Source of the DNA: DAOTWP01 sp034435675
GTDB taxonomy: Bacteria > Chloroflexota > Anaerolineae > Aggregatilineales > Phototrophicaceae
Direction: 5' to 3'
Length of the DNA: 7,526 nucleotides
Assembly: GCA_034435675.1 (NCBI GenBank)
Contig: DAOTWP010000233.1
Coordinates: 1 to 7,526, forward strand
Program-made: the position numbers and the translations under genes
Part shown: positions 4,527 to 7,526 of the stretch, piece by piece
Layout: every line of letters begins with the position of its first letter
Numbering within the stretch: position 1 is the stretch's first letter
The notes under the pieces: generated by a model
What the model saw: only the letters and a program-made list of their open reading frames with translations
Database searches by the model: none
What the model was told of the DNA's origin: nothing

Positions 4527-7187
4527 GTGAATGCTCTGCCCGTGATTTCCCCGCACACCAACAAATTCACCACGCGCGCGCTATGGATACTTGCCGTGCT
4601 GATCTGGCTGGCGACCGCTGTAAGGCTGTGGCATGTTCAAACCCAGAGCATCTGGTTTGACGAAGGCTGGTCTGCTTATGCCGCGGTGCAGCCGAGCGTG
4701 CTGGAAGCGCTGGATGCCGATCCGACCAATCCGCCACTGTATTATATCCTGCTAAATCTTAGCACGAAACTGCTGGGCGACAGCGCATTTGCCCTACGGT
4801 TGTTTTCAGCGGCGTGGGGCATCCTGCTGCTGCCGCTGGTCTACCTGCTGGGCTGCCAGTTGTTTGACCGGCGCACGGGGTTGATCAGTGCTTGGCTCGC
4901 AGCCACACTGCCAGTGTTGTGGTGGGCGGCGCAGGAAGCGCGCATGTACACGCTGCTGGCGGTGCTGGTGACGATTGCTGCGGGCGGTTGGCAGCGCCTG
5001 CTGACACAGCCGGATCGCCGCGCATGGCTGATGGTATGCGGCGGTGAACTGGCGCTGTTATACGCCCACAACACAGGTCCGGTGATTGTCGGCTGGCTGA
5101 ACGCTGTCACCGTGCTGGCGTGGTTGGTGCATCGCCGGGTGGATCGCCCGGACTGGCGACTGTGGTTGGGTGGGCAGGTGGTTGTGGCGCTGCTGTGGTT
5201 GCCCTGGTTTCTGGCGCGCTTTGTGCTGGTGGGCGCTGCCAACAGCGCGCTGGTCACACCGCCGCAGCTCAGCCCGGATTTATTCTGGCGCATGTGGGAG
5301 TCGCTGTGGGCAGGCGCATGGGCAGTCGTCGGACGCGAACCGCTGGTGACACTCTGCGCGGCTGTGCTGCTTTGCCTGACACTGCTCACCTTGCACTGGC
5401 GCAGCAGTAATGCACGCTGGCTGCTGGCGCATGTGCTGCTGCTTGTGGCAGGGCTGCTGGCAGGGCTAACAATACTGGGCAATGAACTGCATGGGCGCTA
5501 TCTGGTGATGCTTGTGCCGCTGCTGCTGGTGGCGCTGGCGGCAGGGCTGGCGCGGCTGCAACCGCCTGTGCTGCGCCGGATGGCAGTCGCTGCGTGCCTG
5601 CTGCCGCTGCTGGTCAGCGTGCCGCTGGCGCAAACGCCCGCCTACCAGCACGATGACGCGCGCAGCATGGTGCAGTATTATGCCGCGACGCTGACGAGCG
5701 ACGACACGGTAATCGCGTGGTCTTATGCTGACCGCTACGACCTGTGGTACTACTGGCAGCGCGCAGGCGTGCAGGCGCAGCGCGTGACGCTGCCCGAAGG
5801 CGCGGACATGGAGACGGTGCTGCCGCTGCTGCCCACACAAGGCAAAATCGCGCTGAATATCTGGTACACGCAGCGTGCCGATTATCGCGGCATGCTGGAC
5901 TGCCTGCTGCGCGATGGCATACCTTCGTGGACAGACCTGCCGGAAATTACATTTAACGGTATGAGCAGCCGCACCTATCCCGCCCGTTCGCTGGCTGCGC
6001 CTGAACTGCGCCCTGTGTCAGGCACATTTGTTGTCGGAACGCTGTCCGCGATGCGCGATATGCCAGCAGGTTACACTGCGGACCAGCAGCTTTGCCTGCC
6101 GCTGCAATTCACGCCCGCACAGCCCATCAGCGGTGAACTCAAAGCGCGCGTTACCGTGCGCAGCGCCGATGGACGCGACGTGGGTACAGGCGATGCCATT
6201 TTTGCCACTGCCAACCAGCGCACCAGCGTCAACGCCGGGGAACTGCTGACCGCCTACCCGTTGATCCGGCTGGAGGCGGGCACACCGCCCGGCGAGTACG
6301 CGCTTTACGTACGTGTCTATGATGAACAGTTTGCGCCGTCCGGCTATGATGTATTGAGTGCTGTCGGAACGCCTGCAGGCAAGGATTTGCCGCTGGGCAC
6401 ATGGCAAACGGCGCGCGGCGCAACATGGGGACTAGCCACGCAGCCCTGCCCCGCGCAAACCAGTGGCGACGACGACCTGCAAGTCACCGTGCCCGCGCAG
6501 AACACGACCCTGCACAACGGCGAGGTCTTAACACTTCGCCTGGAATGGCGCGGCTGCGCGCCCCTGCCCGAACTGACGCTGGCGGCGGATGATGGGACGT
6601 GGACGGTAGGAATTCCGCCCACACAGGTTGCGCATGATGTTTTTACCAGCGATGTACGCCGTGCACAGATTCCCCTGTCCGCCCGCAGCGGAACGGCGAC
6701 ACTGCGCACACCAGCAGGGGCGGCGCTGCTCACGTACACAATCACCGCCCGCGAGGTGCTGACCACAGCCCCACCGACTACCAGCACAACCAGCATTGAG
6801 TTCCCCGGTGTGGGCAGGTTGGTCGGCTTCACAATCGACCCCGAAACACCATTACCATTGGCTGGCGAAGCCTTCAACGTGACGCTGGTATGGCAGGCAG
6901 GTGCAGACCCCATCGCGGCAGATTACACCGTATTCGTACAGCTATTGGACGCAGGCGGCATCCTGATTGCACAGAGCGATGCTCAGCCTGTGCAGAACAC
7001 GCGCCCCACCAGCACCTGGCTGCCCGGCGAATACCTTGTAGATACGCACACCCTGCGTTTCAATGAACGCGCTGCCCCCGGCGAGGGCATGACGCTGATT
7101 GCCGGACTATACACCGCCTCAAGCCGCCTGACGCTGGCAGATGGCGCGGATTTCGTCATGCTGGCGGCAGATTTGCGCGTGCGCTGA
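4527..7187 (+). CDS. GT-C fold membrane glycosyltransferase (GT39/RgtA-D-like) with C-terminal beta-rich modules (886 aa)
   Basis: It probably transfers a sugar from a polyprenyl-phosphate donor to a cell-surface acceptor. Residues about 18-370 form a polytopic membrane region. The first external loop holds the catalytic-type acidic pair D45-E46 (IWFDEGWSAY), followed by DPTNPPLYYILLN and, later, QEARMYTLL (136-144) and HGRYLVMLVP (322-331), all characteristic of the PF13231/GT39 group. Residues about 375-490 make a mixed soluble segment. Residues about 500-886 are beta-rich and seem to hold three modules: 521-610 (GTPPGEYALYVRVYDE), 650-742, and 760-886 (DYTVFVQLLDAGG, RPTSTWLPGEYLVDTHTLRF), probably external carbohydrate- or surface-binding folds. 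The start is GTG at 4527 without a clear ribosome-binding site; no in-frame ATG is near. The stop lies in a tandem repeat. Donor, acceptor and glycan are unknown. Confidence 0.9.
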   Translation: MNALPVISPHTNKFTTRALWILAVLIWLATAVRLWHVQTQSIWFDEGWSAYAAVQPSVLEALDADPTNPPLYYILLNLSTKLLGDSAFALRLFSAAWGILLLPLVYLLGCQLFDRRTGLISAWLAATLPVLWWAAQEARMYTLLAVLVTIAAGGWQRLLTQPDRRAWLMVCGGELALLYAHNTGPVIVGWLNAVTVLAWLVHRRVDRPDWRLWLGGQVVVALLWLPWFLARFVLVGAANSALVTPPQLSPDLFWRMWESLWAGAWAVVGREPLVTLCAAVLLCLTLLTLHWRSSNARWLLAHVLLLVAGLLAGLTILGNELHGRYLVMLVPLLLVALAAGLARLQPPVLRRMAVAACLLPLLVSVPLAQTPAYQHDDARSMVQYYAATLTSDDTVIAWSYADRYDLWYYWQRAGVQAQRVTLPEGADMETVLPLLPTQGKIALNIWYTQRADYRGMLDCLLRDGIPSWTDLPEITFNGMSSRTYPARSLAAPELRPVSGTFVVGTLSAMRDMPAGYTADQQLCLPLQFTPAQPISGELKARVTVRSADGRDVGTGDAIFATANQRTSVNAGELLTAYPLIRLEAGTPPGEYALYVRVYDEQFAPSGYDVLSAVGTPAGKDLPLGTWQTARGATWGLATQPCPAQTSGDDDLQVTVPAQNTTLHNGEVLTLRLEWRGCAPLPELTLAADDGTWTVGIPPTQVAHDVFTSDVRRAQIPLSARSGTATLRTPAGAALLTYTITAREVLTTAPPTTSTTSIEFPGVGRLVGFTIDPETPLPLAGEAFNVTLVWQAGADPIAADYTVFVQLLDAGGILIAQSDAQPVQNTRPTSTWLPGEYLVDTHTLRFNERAAPGEGMTLIAGLYTASSRLTLADGADFVMLAADLRVR

Positions 7188-7245
7188 ACCCGTGCGCTGA
7201 ACCCGCGCGCTGAACCCGCGCGCTAAACCCGCGCGCTGAACCCGC
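7181..7245. repeat. Five tandem copies of a 13-bp unit (GCGCTGAACCCGY)
   Basis: Copies start at 7181, 7194, 7207, 7220 and 7233. Copy 1 ends in T rather than C, and copy 4 has TAA in place of TGA; otherwise the units are identical. The first copy includes the TGA stop (7185-7187) of the glycosyltransferase. Because 13 is not a multiple of three, the array places stop codons in all three forward frames. It occupies most of the 83-bp gap between the convergent glycosyltransferase and antiporter genes. The near-identity suggests recent slippage expansion of the gene's 3' end. No spacer sequences are present, so it is not a CRISPR array. Confidence 0.95.
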
Positions 7246-7270
7246 AGGTGTGCTATCGCAGCCCGCCAGA

Positions 7271-7526
7271 TTACGTCGCGCCGAACAGGGTCCAGAGCAA
7301 ATACGCGCTGAAACCCGTCAACAGTACTGCCGCGCCTACCCGCCCCAGCGTGCGGTTCCATGCAAACGGAATCAGCAGCAGTGCAAAGGCGATCATCACC
7401 AGATAATCGAAGCGCAGCACCTCAGGGGCGACAGTAATCGGACGGATTATGCTGGTCGCGCCGAGGATGCACAGCAGGTTGAACACATTTGAACCGACGA
7501 TATTGCCGACGGAAATGTCGTTTTCC
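7271..7526 (-). CDS. CaCA-family Na+/Ca2+ antiporter, C-terminal fragment (84 residues visible)
   Basis: The visible part starts ENDISVGNIVGSNVFNLL, which matches the alpha-repeat signature of the Ca2+/cation antiporter family (the second repeat, given the distance to the C-terminus). It continues through ILGATSIIRPITV, a membrane segment at LVMIAFALLLIPFAW, the short NRTLGR loop, and a final membrane segment AAVLLTGFSAYLLWTLF ending at TAA (7271-7273). This fits the last three helices of a YrbG-like exchanger that moves Ca2+ across the cytoplasmic membrane against Na+ or H+. The N-terminal half lies beyond the window. An internal GTG at 7484-7486 is not the start, because the frame stays open and conserved to the window edge. 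It converges with the glycosyltransferase gene. Confidence 0.88.
   Translation of the reverse strand, partial: ENDISVGNIVGSNVFNLLCILGATSIIRPITVAPEVLRFDYLVMIAFALLLIPFAWNRTLGRVGAAVLLTGFSAYLLWTLFGAT

Noticed and set aside
4841..6913. Many antisense and out-of-frame open frames across the glycosyltransferase gene.
   Set aside because: They overlap a long frame with clear family motifs and show biased Arg/Ala/Ser composition typical of shadow frames.
7250..7492. Plus-strand 80-codon open frame opposite the antiporter gene.
   Set aside because: The minus strand carries a recognisable CaCA alpha-repeat in frame up to the window edge; the plus-strand translation has no pattern.

Overview
The window looks like chromosomal DNA from a GC-rich bacterium, most likely a member of the Chloroflexota (Anaerolineae-like). 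This assignment is inferred from gene style: an ECF sigma factor paired with a two-segment membrane anti-sigma factor that has an Ala/Pro/Thr-rich external region, a large GT-C glycosyltransferase with beta-rich C-terminal modules, a Roadblock/LC7 protein beside an FHA protein, and small single-span membrane proteins. No taxonomic marker such as rRNA is present.

Layout: (1) Positions 1-535, minus strand: two ATGA-overlapping genes for short membrane-anchored proteins that resemble each other around the membrane segment, with a candidate promoter at 604-632. (2) Positions 685-841, minus strand: a complete small transcription unit with a promoter (TTGACA-N17-TACTAT), a 74-nt tRNA with anticodon CAA, and an intrinsic terminator. 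The tRNA would decode Leu UUG but has only a 5-nt variable loop instead of the long variable arm of normal bacterial tRNA-Leu. (3) Positions 841-3224, plus strand: a likely operon of ECF sigma factor, transmembrane anti-sigma factor and zinc-ribbon Nudix hydrolase; the last two share a TAATG junction. (4) Positions 3326-3910, plus strand: a good promoter, a leader of about 150 nt with nested inverted repeats, and a Roadblock/LC7 protein. (5) Positions 3926-4470, minus strand: an FHA phosphothreonine-binding protein convergent with the Roadblock gene, with a promoter whose spacer contains most of a perfect 12-bp palindrome. (6) Positions 4527-7187, plus strand: an 886-residue GT-C family membrane glycosyltransferase. 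(7) Positions 7181-7245: five tandem 13-bp repeats, the first carrying the glycosyltransferase stop codon. (8) Positions 7271-7526, minus strand: the C-terminal end of a CaCA-family Na+/Ca2+ antiporter.

Functionally, the sigma/anti-sigma pair is an envelope-to-transcription switch. The Roadblock and FHA proteins are both signalling adaptors whose partners (a Ras-like GTPase and a Ser/Thr kinase, respectively) are not in this window. The glycosyltransferase and antiporter act at the membrane. The most unusual element is the class I (short variable arm) tRNA with a leucine anticodon; I do not see a clearly new multi-gene defence or mobile system here.
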